From DASSLY01 sp035689185 (GTDB taxonomy: Bacteria; Actinomycetota; Actinomycetes; Actinomycetales; Dermatophilaceae): a stretch of DNA of 64,000 nt. Below, in pieces: positions 34,533 through 43,099 of this stretch. Under the pieces are notes generated by a model. The model did not search any database. It was not told the DNA's origin and saw only the letters and a list, made by a program, of their open reading frames with translations. The position numbers and the translations under genes were made by a program. The stretch is taken from contig DASSLY010000051.1 in the NCBI GenBank assembly GCA_035689185.1, positions 1-64,000 of the forward strand, given 5' to 3'. Within the stretch, counting starts at the first letter, position 1. Each line of letters opens with the position of its first letter.

Positions 34533-35690
34533 TCAGGCGGCGATGACCGCCCAGGCCACGATGGCGCTGTTCACACTGGTCCAGTAGCCGAACTGCTCGT
34601 AGTACCAGCTGGCCCAGTGCGCCTGCATGTCGATCGGCTCGGTCGGCAGGTCCCCGTTGACCGCCGGGTTGGACAGGTTGCGCACCACCAGCCAGGGCAC
34701 GGCAGCCTCGCCCGCGTGGCTGGCCATCTGCTCGGCCACCAGGCCGAAGACCGCGTCGCCCATCTCCACCCCGCACCCGACGCGGTCCAGGCCGTTGTCG
34801 GAGGTGCCGAAGATGAACGCGTCCGTGGACAGGATCGGGTGGTACTCCGGCAGGTCCTGCCCGTCCACGTGGATGCTCGGCCGGTTGTGCGGGCCGGCCA
34901 GCAGCGGCCCCTCGGCCCCGTAGGCCTTGGTCGGCGGGCCGAAGTCCGGCTCCCGCACGTTGCCTGCCAGCGCGCGCATCAAGGTGGTCGCCGTCGCCAG
35001 CCGTGCCGTCGGTATCTCGGCGCTGCTGCGGTATGCCGTGTCGGCGAACGGTTCCTTGGCGAACTCCTGCTCCAGCACGAACTTGGCCCCGCGGGTGACC
35101 ACGACGTCACCCAGGCCGTGCGCGGCATACACCGCGCCCGAGGTGCCGACGGTGAGCACCAGCCGGGGGCGGACCTGGCCCAGGATGTCCCGGGTCATCG
35201 CCGCCACCGGCAGGGTGGCGCGACCCGCGCCGGTGCGGACCCCGTCCTGGTTGAGGTGCAGCTCGGACTTGAAGCACAGCACCGAGGTGTCGCCGACCCG
35301 GGTCGGGTAGTACGAGCCGAGCCGGCGGGCGACCCGCGCCGGCGCGCCGGGGCGGATCTGGGGGAGAAGCTGCTCGAAGCCGCGGTCGTAGCGGTACCAC
35401 CTGGTGCGTGGGGACACCCCGGGGGTGAGGACGTCGGCCAGGGCGAGCACCTCCGCAGCGGTCCAGGTGACGACCAGGACGTCAGCGCGGGGCAGCGGGT
35501 CGCCCGGGTCGGGCTCCTCGGGGAGCTCGGCCGGCCGGGGTTCGTCCCCGGCCGGCCAGGAGATCGGCAGCATCCGGCGCGCGGTGGCCGCCCGGCTTCC
35601 ATGCAGCCGCGGGCCGAGGTCCTCCGGGGTGAGGCCGAAGTCGATCCGCCGCCGGGACGGGTCGGCCCCGGGCGTATCACGGTCAGGCAT
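34533..35690 (-). CDS. Nucleoside-phosphorylase-fold protein, possible effector
   Basis: This 385-residue protein has a phosphorylase/nucleosidase (PNP/UDP) fold. ADVLVVTWTAAEVLAL near residue 72, LVLTVGTSGAVYAAHGLGDVV near 160 and VEMGDAVFGLVAEQ near 320 follow the fold in order. The motif that usually reads Ser-Asp after the VEM helix is RNLSNPAVNG here, so Asn replaces the general-acid Asp. The ATG at 35690 follows AAGGAG. It stands back to back, 98 bp away, with a caspase-CHAT operon. In known anti-phage systems PNP-fold proteins can destroy ATP, so an effector role is possible; ordinary nucleoside salvage is the alternative. Confidence 0.75.
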   Translation of the reverse strand: MPDRDTPGADPSRRRIDFGLTPEDLGPRLHGSRAATARRMLPISWPAGDEPRPAELPEEPDPGDPLPRADVLVVTWTAAEVLALADVLTPGVSPRTRWYRYDRGFEQLLPQIRPGAPARVARRLGSYYPTRVGDTSVLCFKSELHLNQDGVRTGAGRATLPVAAMTRDILGQVRPRLVLTVGTSGAVYAAHGLGDVVVTRGAKFVLEQEFAKEPFADTAYRSSAEIPTARLATATTLMRALAGNVREPDFGPPTKAYGAEGPLLAGPHNRPSIHVDGQDLPEYHPILSTDAFIFGTSDNGLDRVGCGVEMGDAVFGLVAEQMASHAGEAAVPWLVVRNLSNPAVNGDLPTEPIDMQAHWASWYYEQFGYWTSVNSAIVAWAVIAA

Positions 35691-35788
35691 CCGGGACTCC
35701 TTCGGCTGTCGGCTTGCAGCGGTGTGCACCATGATGACCCTGTTCGCCCGAGGTGCCAGCGGATGCCGGACTGGAGTGGAGGCAGCAG

Positions 35789-36586
35789 ATGACTAAGCGC
35801 GCGCTGTGCGTCGGGGTGAACGACTACCCGCTGGCCGACATGGACCTCAAAGGGTGCGTCAACGACGCCAACGACTGGGCGTCCGCACTGGTGGACCACT
35901 ACGACTTCACCCGCAGCGACGTCACCATGCTGCTGGACAGGCAGGCCACCAAGGCCACCGTGCTGCGCGAGCTCGGCAACCTGCTGGCCGGAGCCAAGCG
36001 CGGCGACGTCCTGGTGTTTACCAACTCCTCGCACGGCACGTATGTCGCCGACTCCAGCGGCGACGAGGCCGGCTACGACGAGGCGATGTGTCCCTATGAC
36101 GCCAAGGACAACCTGCTCATCGACGACGACCTGCGGACCCTCTTCGCGGACCTGCCCGCCGGGGTGCGGCTGGTTGTGGTGTCCGACTCCTGCTTCTCCG
36201 GGACGGTGACCCGGGAGCCAGGGCTGCCGACGCCGGACGACCGCCGCCGGCGGTTCCTGCAGCCGGACGCGATCGGCCTGCGGACGCTGGACAACCCGCA
36301 CAAGCCGACGCACAGCCGCACCGAGCTCTACCCGGAGTCGTCGATGACCGGGCTGCTGCTGTCCGGCTGCTCCGACCGGCAGTATTCCTACGACGCCAAG
36401 ATCAACGGCCGCTACAACGGCGCGATGACCGCGTCCGCGCTCTCGGTGCTGCAGCAGGGCGGCTGGGAGATGACCTACTCGGCGCTGCACCGGCAGCTCG
36501 TCGATGCCGTCAGCGCCGCCGGCTACGAACAGACCCCGCAGCTGGAGGGGCGCTCCGGGCACAAGCGACGGCACGTGTTCCGCTGA
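35789..36586 (+). CDS. Caspase-like (C14/metacaspase) peptidase
   Basis: This 265-residue single-domain caspase-fold peptidase opens with the first beta strand KRALCVGVNDYP. The catalytic His82 is in NSSHGTYV and the nucleophile Cys135 in VSDSCFSG, the D-x-C-x-S-G form typical of type I metacaspases. No signal peptide, membrane segment or fused sensor is present. The ATG at 35789 is preceded by GGAGG. It is the first gene of a caspase-CHAT-amidohydrolase operon; the next start is only 3 bp past its stop. Free bacterial caspase domains often act in regulated cell death or phage defence once a partner activates them. Confidence 0.88.
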   Translation: MTKRALCVGVNDYPLADMDLKGCVNDANDWASALVDHYDFTRSDVTMLLDRQATKATVLRELGNLLAGAKRGDVLVFTNSSHGTYVADSSGDEAGYDEAMCPYDAKDNLLIDDDLRTLFADLPAGVRLVVVSDSCFSGTVTREPGLPTPDDRRRRFLQPDAIGLRTLDNPHKPTHSRTELYPESSMTGLLLSGCSDRQYSYDAKINGRYNGAMTASALSVLQQGGWEMTYSALHRQLVDAVSAAGYEQTPQLEGRSGHKRRHVFR

Positions 36587-36589
36587 GCC

Positions 36590-37759
36590 GTGTTCGCTGA
36601 GTACAGCGGCCGGCCCGGAGGCGGCGGGAAACCGTTGCCGCGGGTGGCGCTGCTGCGGCTCGAACCGGTCCGTGGCGCCGTCGTGCCGGCCCCGGCGGTG
36701 CCGGAACCGGTCGAGCTGCGGGTCAGCATCCGGGAGGAGGGTGCGCCGCTGGCCTGGTCACGAACGGTGTCCTTGCCGGCGTCCCGGGCGGAGCGCATGC
36801 TGCAGCTGGCTGACCAGTTGCAGCGGTGGGCTCGCGGTGACGGCCTCACCGCCGGGGCTGCGGCCTCGTTGAGCAGGCAACTTGGCCGAGACCTCTTTCG
36901 GTCCTTCCTCGGAACGGTCGGCGCCCACACGCTGGACGCGATGGCGCCGACGGCGCTGCTCATCCAGGTGGACGAGACCCTGGTGAACCTGCCGTGGGAA
37001 CTGCTCTGGCGGCCGTCCGGGCCGATGTCGCTGCAGATCCCGGTGGGACGGGTGGTGACGTCGAGCAGCGCCCCCCTCGCCCGGCGTGACCCGGTGTCCG
37101 AGGACCCGACCCTGCGCATCCTCGCCGTGGCCAACCCCACCCAGAACCTGCCCGCCACGGAGGCCGAGATCGAGGCGATCCGGGGGCTGGCGGGCAGCTA
37201 CGGCAGCGTCACCGTGACCGTGACGGTGTTGGAGCGAGACGGGGCCACCGTGGAGGCATTCCGCAGCGCGGTCGAGGGCCAGGACTTCGACCTGCTGCAT
37301 TTCGCCGGGCACGCCAGCTTCGACAGCGGCGACCCGCGCGCCTCGGCGCTGCTTCTCGCCGACGGCCGACTGCGGGCGGACCAGGTGGCGCGACTGCCGT
37401 GGTCTGCGCCGCCGTATGTCGTGTTCAACAGCGCCTGTGAGTCGGCCCGGGCGGTCGCCGGGGACCGGCTGTTCACCCGCCGGGGCCGGGTCAACGGCCT
37501 TGCCGCGGCGTTCTTGTCCGCCGGCGTGGAGGCCTATCTAGGGCACTACTGGCCGGTGGGTGACAGCTCGGCCCGACGGTTCGCCGAGATGTTCTACACG
37601 ACTCTGTTCAGCGAGCGCAGCATCGGCGCGGCGGTCTTCGCGGCACGGAGGCAGGGGGCGCCGGACTACTTCGACGGCAGCGACCTCACCGCCCTCGGCG
37701 CGGTCTACTTCGGCGACCCAGGTGGCGCCCGGGTCGATGTCACCGCCATGGCCAGCTGA
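36590..37759 (+). CDS. CHAT-domain peptidase
   Basis: This 389-residue protein has a C-terminal CHAT domain (about 190-380), a caspase/separase-like fold. The catalytic His241 lies in HFAGHASFD and the nucleophile Cys283 in FNSACESAR, and the C-terminal VEAYLGHYWPVGD is a CHAT hallmark. The first 120 residues form an unassigned domain; the stretch LIQVDETLVNLPWELLW (about 125-140) links it to the peptidase. It starts 3 bp after the caspase gene, so two His-Cys peptidases of one clan are made from one message. Elsewhere CHAT proteins are switched on by partner proteins, for example in Craspase complexes. Confidence 0.87.
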   Translation: MFAEYSGRPGGGGKPLPRVALLRLEPVRGAVVPAPAVPEPVELRVSIREEGAPLAWSRTVSLPASRAERMLQLADQLQRWARGDGLTAGAAASLSRQLGRDLFRSFLGTVGAHTLDAMAPTALLIQVDETLVNLPWELLWRPSGPMSLQIPVGRVVTSSSAPLARRDPVSEDPTLRILAVANPTQNLPATEAEIEAIRGLAGSYGSVTVTVTVLERDGATVEAFRSAVEGQDFDLLHFAGHASFDSGDPRASALLLADGRLRADQVARLPWSAPPYVVFNSACESARAVAGDRLFTRRGRVNGLAAAFLSAGVEAYLGHYWPVGDSSARRFAEMFYTTLFSERSIGAAVFAARRQGAPDYFDGSDLTALGAVYFGDPGGARVDVTAMAS

Positions 37760-37772
37760 GAGGAAGCCTGCG

Positions 37773-39302
37773 ATGTCGTTGGTGCTGCGTGGAACCGTGG
37801 TGTCGTTCGACGGCGACCCCATCAACGATGGTGCCGTCTATGTGCATGACGGGATCATCGAGTCCGTCCAGCGTCGATCCGCTGCTGCCCCAACGGGCTT
37901 CGCGGATGCTCCGGTCGTCGACACAGGTGGCGTGATCTATCCCGGCCTCATCGACCTGCACAACCACCTGGCCTACAACACGCTGCCGCTGTGGACGGCG
38001 CCACGGTCGGCTCCATACCAGACCCGCTACCAGTGGCCGGGCGCGGCGACCTACGGGCGAGACATCTCCAACCCGGCCCAGGCGCTCGGGATCGCCGCGG
38101 CAGCGGCCACGCTGCGCTACGCCGAGGTGCGGGCCGCGGTCGGCGGGGTGACCGCGATCCAGGGCTCGCCCCCGCTGACCCGGGCGTTCCCCGGCTGGAT
38201 GGTCCGTAACGTGGAGAAGGAGGAGTTCCCTTCCCGCCCGGGACAGCTCATGTATCAAGCGGTCATCAAGCCGGAGCCCGACAAGCTGGCCACGTATGCC
38301 GCTCGGCTGGCCGACCGGCGCTCGTTCGTGTACCACCTGGCCGAGGGCGTGGCTGCGTCACTGCTGTCGGAGTTCGACGAGCTGGACCGCGCGGGCTGCC
38401 TCCAGCCCGGGCTGATCGGGGTGCACAGCACGGCGCTGGGCGCGACGCAGTACGAACGGTGGGGGCAGTCGCCCGGCACCGTCGTGTGGTCCCCGTTCTC
38501 GAACATCTGGCTCTACGGCGACACGACCGACGTCCTCGAGGCACGACGGCACGGGCTGCTGGTGACCCTCGGGTCGGACTGGGGACCGTCCGGGACGCGA
38601 AACCTTCTGGGAGAGCTCAAGGTTGCGCAGCTGTGGAACCAGGAGGCGCTTGGTGGCGCGCTCAGCGACGCCGATCTCGCCGCCATGGTCACAGTCAACC
38701 CGGGCCAGGCGCTGCGCCGCTGCTGGGACCTCGACGTGGGAGTGCTGCGTCCCGGCGCGCTCGCGGACATGGTGGTGCTGCACCGCCGTCACGACGAGGT
38801 GCACCGGAACCTGGTGTCCGCGCTGGAGCGCGACGTCCGGCTCGTCGTCGTCGGCGGTCGCCCGGTGTACGGCCAGACCTCGCTGATGCGCCGGGCCGGC
38901 GCCGCCGACCTCGAGCCGATCGTGGTGTCAGGGCAGCGGCGCTCGATCGTGATGCGGCTTCCGGACGATCTCGTGCCGCACGACCCTGTGCTCGCGGCCG
39001 AGGCGACGCAGTCATGGGCCGCGGGCCTCGCCGTGCTCCAGGCCGTCGTCGACGACCCGGCGGCAGCGGTCCGCCGCGCGCGGGAGCGTCGCGCGGTGCC
39101 GGGCGCCGAGCCGCTGGAGTTCGAGCCGGACATGCCCGCCGCGGAAGGGGACGGCGCGCGGGCCCTGGACGATGACGAGCTGGACGAGCTGGTGATGCCG
39201 CCCCTGCAGCCGCTCGCGCACGACGACGCCTGGTTCGACGTGGTGGAGGCCGGCCACCCGCACGCCGCGGTCCTGCGGGGCTTGCGCGCCCTGTTTGGCT
39301 GA
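37773..39302 (+). CDS. Amidohydrolase-superfamily metal-dependent hydrolase
   Basis: This 509-residue enzyme has the beta-barrel amidohydrolase fold. Metal ligands are in place: DLHNHL (HxH), VYHLAEG, GVHSTAL and TLGSDWGPSG (Asp). The N-terminal strand module and the PGALADMVVLHRR region complete the composite domain seen in the AtzA/TrzN and guanine-deaminase group. About 110 extra C-terminal residues are acidic (AEGDGARALDDDELDELV) and have no clear match. The ATG at 37773 follows AGGAAG and lies 13 bp past the CHAT stop. A nucleobase or nucleotide-derivative substrate is a reasonable guess given the phosphorylase-fold neighbour; this is inference. Confidence 0.85.
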   Translation: MSLVLRGTVVSFDGDPINDGAVYVHDGIIESVQRRSAAAPTGFADAPVVDTGGVIYPGLIDLHNHLAYNTLPLWTAPRSAPYQTRYQWPGAATYGRDISNPAQALGIAAAAATLRYAEVRAAVGGVTAIQGSPPLTRAFPGWMVRNVEKEEFPSRPGQLMYQAVIKPEPDKLATYAARLADRRSFVYHLAEGVAASLLSEFDELDRAGCLQPGLIGVHSTALGATQYERWGQSPGTVVWSPFSNIWLYGDTTDVLEARRHGLLVTLGSDWGPSGTRNLLGELKVAQLWNQEALGGALSDADLAAMVTVNPGQALRRCWDLDVGVLRPGALADMVVLHRRHDEVHRNLVSALERDVRLVVVGGRPVYGQTSLMRRAGAADLEPIVVSGQRRSIVMRLPDDLVPHDPVLAAEATQSWAAGLAVLQAVVDDPAAAVRRARERRAVPGAEPLEFEPDMPAAEGDGARALDDDELDELVMPPLQPLAHDDAWFDVVEAGHPHAAVLRGLRALFG

Positions 39303-39307
39303 CGGGC

Positions 39308-39868
39308 TCAGCGCAGCGGGACGAACCGGTAGTGGCCGTGGGTGGTGACCGTCGGCGGACCGTCGCCAGCGCGGCATACGCGCAGCATCCGTCCCGCCAC
39401 CGGCGCGACGAGCAGCCCGCCGAGGGCCAGCTGCTCCACCAGCGCGGTGGGCAGCTCGGGCGCCTCGGCGGAGACCAGGATCCGGTCGTAGGGCGCCTGG
39501 TCCGGCCAGCCCAGCACGCCCGGCTGGGCCACTTCGATGCGGGCCCACTGCTGCCCGGTCCTGTCCAGGTTCGCGGCGCCCCAGGTGGCCAGGTCCGCGA
39601 GCAGCTCGACGCCGACGACGGAACCGCTCGGGCCGGTGAGGTAGGCGAGCAGCGCCGTGGTCCAGCCGGACCCCGCTCCGACGTCGAGGATGTGGTCACC
39701 CTCGCGAACCTCCAGCAACCGCAGCATGTTCCGCACCGTGGTGGGCTGAGAGTTGGTCTGGCCGTGCCCGATGGGCAGCGGCTGGTCGCGCTCCGCGCTC
39801 GCCTGGGTGGGCCCGGTCAGGAAACCGCGCCGGTCGATGGCCTGCATGGCGTGGACGACGAGGTCCAT
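39308..39868 (-). CDS. Protein-L-isoaspartate O-methyltransferase-like protein
   Basis: This 186-residue SAM-dependent methyltransferase is of the PCMT type. LPIGHGQTNSQPTTVRNML corresponds to the GQTISQP substrate loop and ILDVGAGSGWTTALLA to SAM motif I. It is a little shorter than the usual 205-220 residues. The role would be repair of isoaspartyl damage in proteins. The start is the ATG at 39868; the frame stays open far upstream but runs over the next gene. It diverges from the GST-like gene by 27 bp. Confidence 0.85.
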   Translation of the reverse strand: MDLVVHAMQAIDRRGFLTGPTQASAERDQPLPIGHGQTNSQPTTVRNMLRLLEVREGDHILDVGAGSGWTTALLAYLTGPSGSVVGVELLADLATWGAANLDRTGQQWARIEVAQPGVLGWPDQAPYDRILVSAEAPELPTALVEQLALGGLLVAPVAGRMLRVCRAGDGPPTVTTHGHYRFVPLR

Positions 39869-39895
39869 CCGACCAGTATGGGTAGCGTCGGGGCC

Positions 39896-40903
39896 ATGGG
39901 CGAGTACGTGCAGGACAGCTTCGAGCGGGACACCAACTACATCACCACCCGGATCACCGCGGACTCTCGCGACGGCTACCCGGTCGAGCCCGGGCGGTAC
40001 CGGCTCGTCGCGGCTCGCGCCTGCCCCTGGGCCAACCGCGCCGTCATTGTGCGACGGCTGCTCGGGCTGGAGGCCGTCATCTCCCTGGGCCTTTGCGGGC
40101 CCACGCACGACCCGGACAGCTGGACCTTCGACCTGGACCCGGGCGGCCTGGACCCGGTGCTCGGAATACCCCGGCTGAAGGACGCCTACGAGCGGCGCTT
40201 CCCCGGGTACTCGAAGGGGATCACGGTGCCTGCCATCGTGGACGTGCCCAGCGGCAAAGTGGTCACCAACGACTTCGCCCAACTGACCGTCGACCTGTCG
40301 CTGGAGTGGACCGCCCACCACCGTGACGGCGCGCCGCAGCTCTATCCCGAGCCGCTGCGGCCGGAGATCGAGGAGGTCAACGCGGTGGTGTACCGGGACG
40401 TGAACAACGGCGTCTACCGGGCCGGGTTCGCGGGCAGCCAGCGTTCCTACGAGCGGGCGTACACAGCCTTGTTCGACCGGCTGGACTGGCTCAGCGACCG
40501 GCTGGAAGGCCAGCGGTACCTGGTGGGGGACACCATCACCGAGGCCGACGTCCGGCTGTTCACCACGCTGGCCCGCTTCGACCCGGTGTACCACGGCCAC
40601 TTCAAGTGCAACCGGGTCAAGCTCGCCGAGATGCCGGTGCTCTGGGCCTACGCGCGGGACCTGTTCCAGACCCCCGGCTTCGGCGACACCACCGATTTCG
40701 TGCAGATCAAGCAGCACTACTACATCGTGCACAAGGACATCAACCCGACCGGAGTGGTGCCCGTCGGGCCGGACCTGCGCGGGTGGCTGGCTCCGCACGG
40801 CCGCGAGCAGCTGGGCGGGCGGCCCTTCGGCGACGGCACGCCGCCTGGGCCACCTCCGCCGGCAGAGCGGGTGCCGCGCGGCCACTCGCCACTGGCTGGC
40901 TGA
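39896..40903 (+). CDS. Glutathionyl-hydroquinone-reductase-like GST
   Basis: This 335-residue protein of the glutathione S-transferase superfamily is closest to the Xi class (S-glutathionyl-hydroquinone reductases, YqjG/ECM4). The N-terminal thioredoxin-like domain has the active Cys in RACPWANRAVIVRR. FPGYSKGITVPAIVD and VTNDFAQLT match the class, and the C-terminal helical domain runs to about 300. Actinobacteria use mycothiol, so the true thiol partner is probably not glutathione. The Pro-rich last 30 residues lead directly into a tandem-repeat array. Confidence 0.88.
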   Translation: MGEYVQDSFERDTNYITTRITADSRDGYPVEPGRYRLVAARACPWANRAVIVRRLLGLEAVISLGLCGPTHDPDSWTFDLDPGGLDPVLGIPRLKDAYERRFPGYSKGITVPAIVDVPSGKVVTNDFAQLTVDLSLEWTAHHRDGAPQLYPEPLRPEIEEVNAVVYRDVNNGVYRAGFAGSQRSYERAYTALFDRLDWLSDRLEGQRYLVGDTITEADVRLFTTLARFDPVYHGHFKCNRVKLAEMPVLWAYARDLFQTPGFGDTTDFVQIKQHYYIVHKDINPTGVVPVGPDLRGWLAPHGREQLGGRPFGDGTPPGPPPPAERVPRGHSPLAG

Positions 40904-40920
40904 CCCCCGGTATGGGCTGC

Positions 40921-41099
40921 CAGCCACGCGGCGTACCCCTGGTATGCGGTGCCAGCCACGCGGCGTACAGCTGGTATGCGGTGCCAGCCACGCGGCGTAC
41001 AGCTGGTATGCGGTGGCCAGCCACGCGGCGTACAGCTGGTGTGCGGGGGCCAGCCACGCGGCGTACAGCTGGTGTGCGGTGGCCAGCCGAGCGGCATAC
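40921..41099. repeat. Six tandem copies of a 32-33 bp repeat
   Basis: Units begin CAGCCACGCGGCGTA at 40921, 40953, 40985, 41018, 41051 and (degenerate) 41084, with spacing 32, 32, 33, 33, 33. In the middle copies GCGTAC-AGCTG-GTATGC or a close variant can form a short hairpin. The array fills the 205 bp between the convergent GST-like and nadA stops. No spacers intervene. It could serve as a compound terminator. Confidence 0.9.
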
Positions 41100-41108
41100 C
41101 CCGGGCGG

Positions 41109-42287
41109 TTAGTCCTTCGCGGTCTCGCCGGGCAGGGCGAGCATCTGGTCCAGCGCCCGCCGGGCCAGCCGGGCCACCTCCTCGTCGACGGCGATCCGGT
41201 TGACGACACGTCCGGCGACCAAAGATTCCAGCGCCCAGACCAGGTGCGGCAGGTCGATCCTGTTCATCGTCGAGCAGTAGCAGACGTTCTTCTCCAGGAA
41301 GGCGATCCGCTGACGAGGGAACTGCGCCGCCAGTCGCCGCACCAGGTTGAGCTCGGTGCCGACCGCCCACGAGGTGCCGTCCGGAGCGGCCGCGATGGTC
41401 TTGATGATCTTCTCGGTGGAGCCGACCGAGTCGGCCAGCTCGACCACCTCGTGCTTGCACTCCGGGTGAACGATCACCTGCACGTCCGGGATCTCCCGGC
41501 GCGCGGCCTCGACCGCTTCGACGCTGAACCGGCCGTGCACCGAGCAGTGCCCCCGCCACAGGATCATCTTGGCCTCGCGCACCTGAGTCGCGGTGAGGCC
41601 GCCGTGCGGCTTGTGCGGGTCGAACAGGACGCAGTCCGACAACGACAGCCCCAGCTCGCGGACCGCAGTGTTGCGGCCCAGGTGCTGGTCGGGCAGGAAG
41701 AGCACCTTCCCCCGCTGTTCGAACGCCCACCGCAGGGCAGTCCCGGCGTTGGAGGACGTGCACACCGTGCCGCCGTGCCGGCCCGTGAACGCCTTGATGG
41801 CCGCGGAGGAGTTCATGTAGGTGACGGGCACGGTGTCGTCCGCCACCCCCATGTCGGCGAGGTCGTCCCAGGCGTCGTCGACTTGGCTGATGGCGGCCAT
41901 GTCGGCCATCGAACAGCCGGCAGCGAGGTCGGGCAGCACCACCTGCTGCCGGTCGTTGGTGAGGATGTCCGCGGACTCGGCCATGAAATGGACCCCGCAG
42001 AACACGATGTATGGCGCGTTCGGCCGCGCCGCCGCCTCCTTGGCCAGCTTGAACGAGTCGCCGGTGACGTCGGCGAAGGAGATGACCTCGTCCCGCTGGT
42101 AGTGGTGGCCGAGGACGAAGACCCGGTCGCCGAGCGCCGACTTGGCCGCCGTCGCGCGCTCCACCAGGTCCGGGTCGGAGGGCGCCGGGAGCTCGCCCGG
42201 GCACTCCACGCCGCGCTCGGTCGCGAGGTCCTGGCCGCGTCCCAAGACGAGCAACGGAAGCGGGGGTGGGGTGGCGATAGCAGTCAC
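41109..42287 (-). CDS. nadA: Quinolinate synthase
   Basis: This 392-residue Fe-S enzyme condenses iminoaspartate with dihydroxyacetone phosphate to quinolinate in NAD synthesis. Cluster-ligand regions are visible: FCGVHFMAESADIL, VHPECKHEVV and EKNVCYCSTMNRIDLPHL. VLGHHYQRDEVISFAD near the N terminus and LVAGRVVNRI near the end are family features. I choose the GTG at 42287, since upstream codons overlap the promoter of the divergent neighbour. nadB and nadC are not adjacent; a HesB-type Fe-S assembly gene lies 3 kb away. Confidence 0.94.
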   Translation of the reverse strand: MTAIATPPPLPLLVLGRGQDLATERGVECPGELPAPSDPDLVERATAAKSALGDRVFVLGHHYQRDEVISFADVTGDSFKLAKEAAARPNAPYIVFCGVHFMAESADILTNDRQQVVLPDLAAGCSMADMAAISQVDDAWDDLADMGVADDTVPVTYMNSSAAIKAFTGRHGGTVCTSSNAGTALRWAFEQRGKVLFLPDQHLGRNTAVRELGLSLSDCVLFDPHKPHGGLTATQVREAKMILWRGHCSVHGRFSVEAVEAARREIPDVQVIVHPECKHEVVELADSVGSTEKIIKTIAAAPDGTSWAVGTELNLVRRLAAQFPRQRIAFLEKNVCYCSTMNRIDLPHLVWALESLVAGRVVNRIAVDEEVARLARRALDQMLALPGETAKD

Positions 42288-42304
42288 AAACCACGATTCT
42301 ACGA

Positions 42305-43099
42305 GTGGGTAACGTGCGCCGGGTGACGCTCGACCTGCTGGAGCAGGAGATGACACGGATGCGGTCGTTGCTCGGCCAGGCCGAGCTGGCCAGGCCCGTG
42401 CCCTCCTGCCCGGGCTGGGACGTCGAGGCGCTGGGCGAGCACCTGGGCCGGGTCCACCACTGGGCCGAACGGGCGGTCTCGACCGGCGCGTTCCCGGGTC
42501 CGGACTACCCGCGTGCCGAACGCGGCGGGCGACCCCTGGCCGACTGGTATGCCGCGCGGGCCACTTCGCTGCTCGACGTCCTCGCGGCCGCCGGCCCGGA
42601 CGCCCCCGCCTGGACGTTCCAGCCGGGGGAGCAGCACGCGGGGTTCTGGCGCCGCCGCCAATTGCACGAGACCACGGTGCACCGGGTCGATGCCGAGCAG
42701 GCGCTGGGTCGCTCGATGCTCGGCCAGGCTGACGACCGGGTCGACGGCCTCACCGACGCGGTCGCGGCGGACGGAGTGGCGGAGGTGCTGCAGGTGTTCA
42801 TGCCGCGTTGGCTGTGGCGGCGGCGCGACGAGCCGCCCACCGACGTCTACCCGCTCCAGCGGCCGGTCGCGTTCGTGTGCACCGACGTGGACCGGGCCTG
42901 GACCGTGGTCCTGGAAAGGGCCGCCGACGGCCCCGGGCTGCTGGTCCGCGAGGGCAGGCACCACCCCGCAGCGACGATCAGTGGTCCTGCCACCGTGCTG
43001 TACCTGGCCGTCTGGGGCCGCGCTCCGCGCCGCCTGCTGACCCTCGGGGGGGATGTTGACCTGGCGGCGGACCTGCTCGACCGGGCCCTGACCCCGTGA
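42305..43099 (+). CDS. Mycothiol-dependent maleylpyruvate isomerase-family protein
   Basis: This protein of about 264 residues has a DinB/MDMPI four-helix fold. The metal site is LHETTVHRVDAEQAL near residue 120, together with His residues in HLGRVHHWAE near 45. The C-terminal domain of about 90 residues is the usual MDMPI companion. Members use or process mycothiol; the exact substrate is unknown. GTG codons at 42305, 42314 and 42323 are all possible starts, and the short gap to the divergent nadA start favours a later one. Its stop overlaps the next start (GTGA). Confidence 0.82.
   Translation: MGNVRRVTLDLLEQEMTRMRSLLGQAELARPVPSCPGWDVEALGEHLGRVHHWAERAVSTGAFPGPDYPRAERGGRPLADWYAARATSLLDVLAAAGPDAPAWTFQPGEQHAGFWRRRQLHETTVHRVDAEQALGRSMLGQADDRVDGLTDAVAADGVAEVLQVFMPRWLWRRRDEPPTDVYPLQRPVAFVCTDVDRAWTVVLERAADGPGLLVREGRHHPAATISGPATVLYLAVWGRAPRRLLTLGGDVDLAADLLDRALTP

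Noticed and set aside
36590..37759. CHAT protein as part of a type III-E CRISPR (Craspase) locus
   Set aside because: No gRAMP/Cas7-11 gene, TPR partner or CRISPR array lies nearby.
40921..41099. Possible CRISPR array from regular 32-33 bp periodicity
   Set aside because: Units are contiguous with no variable spacers, and no cas genes are in the window.
39308..41209. A 633-residue reading of the PCMT-like gene
   Set aside because: The upstream part is antisense to the GST-like gene and the repeat array; PCMT similarity begins at the ATG at 39868.
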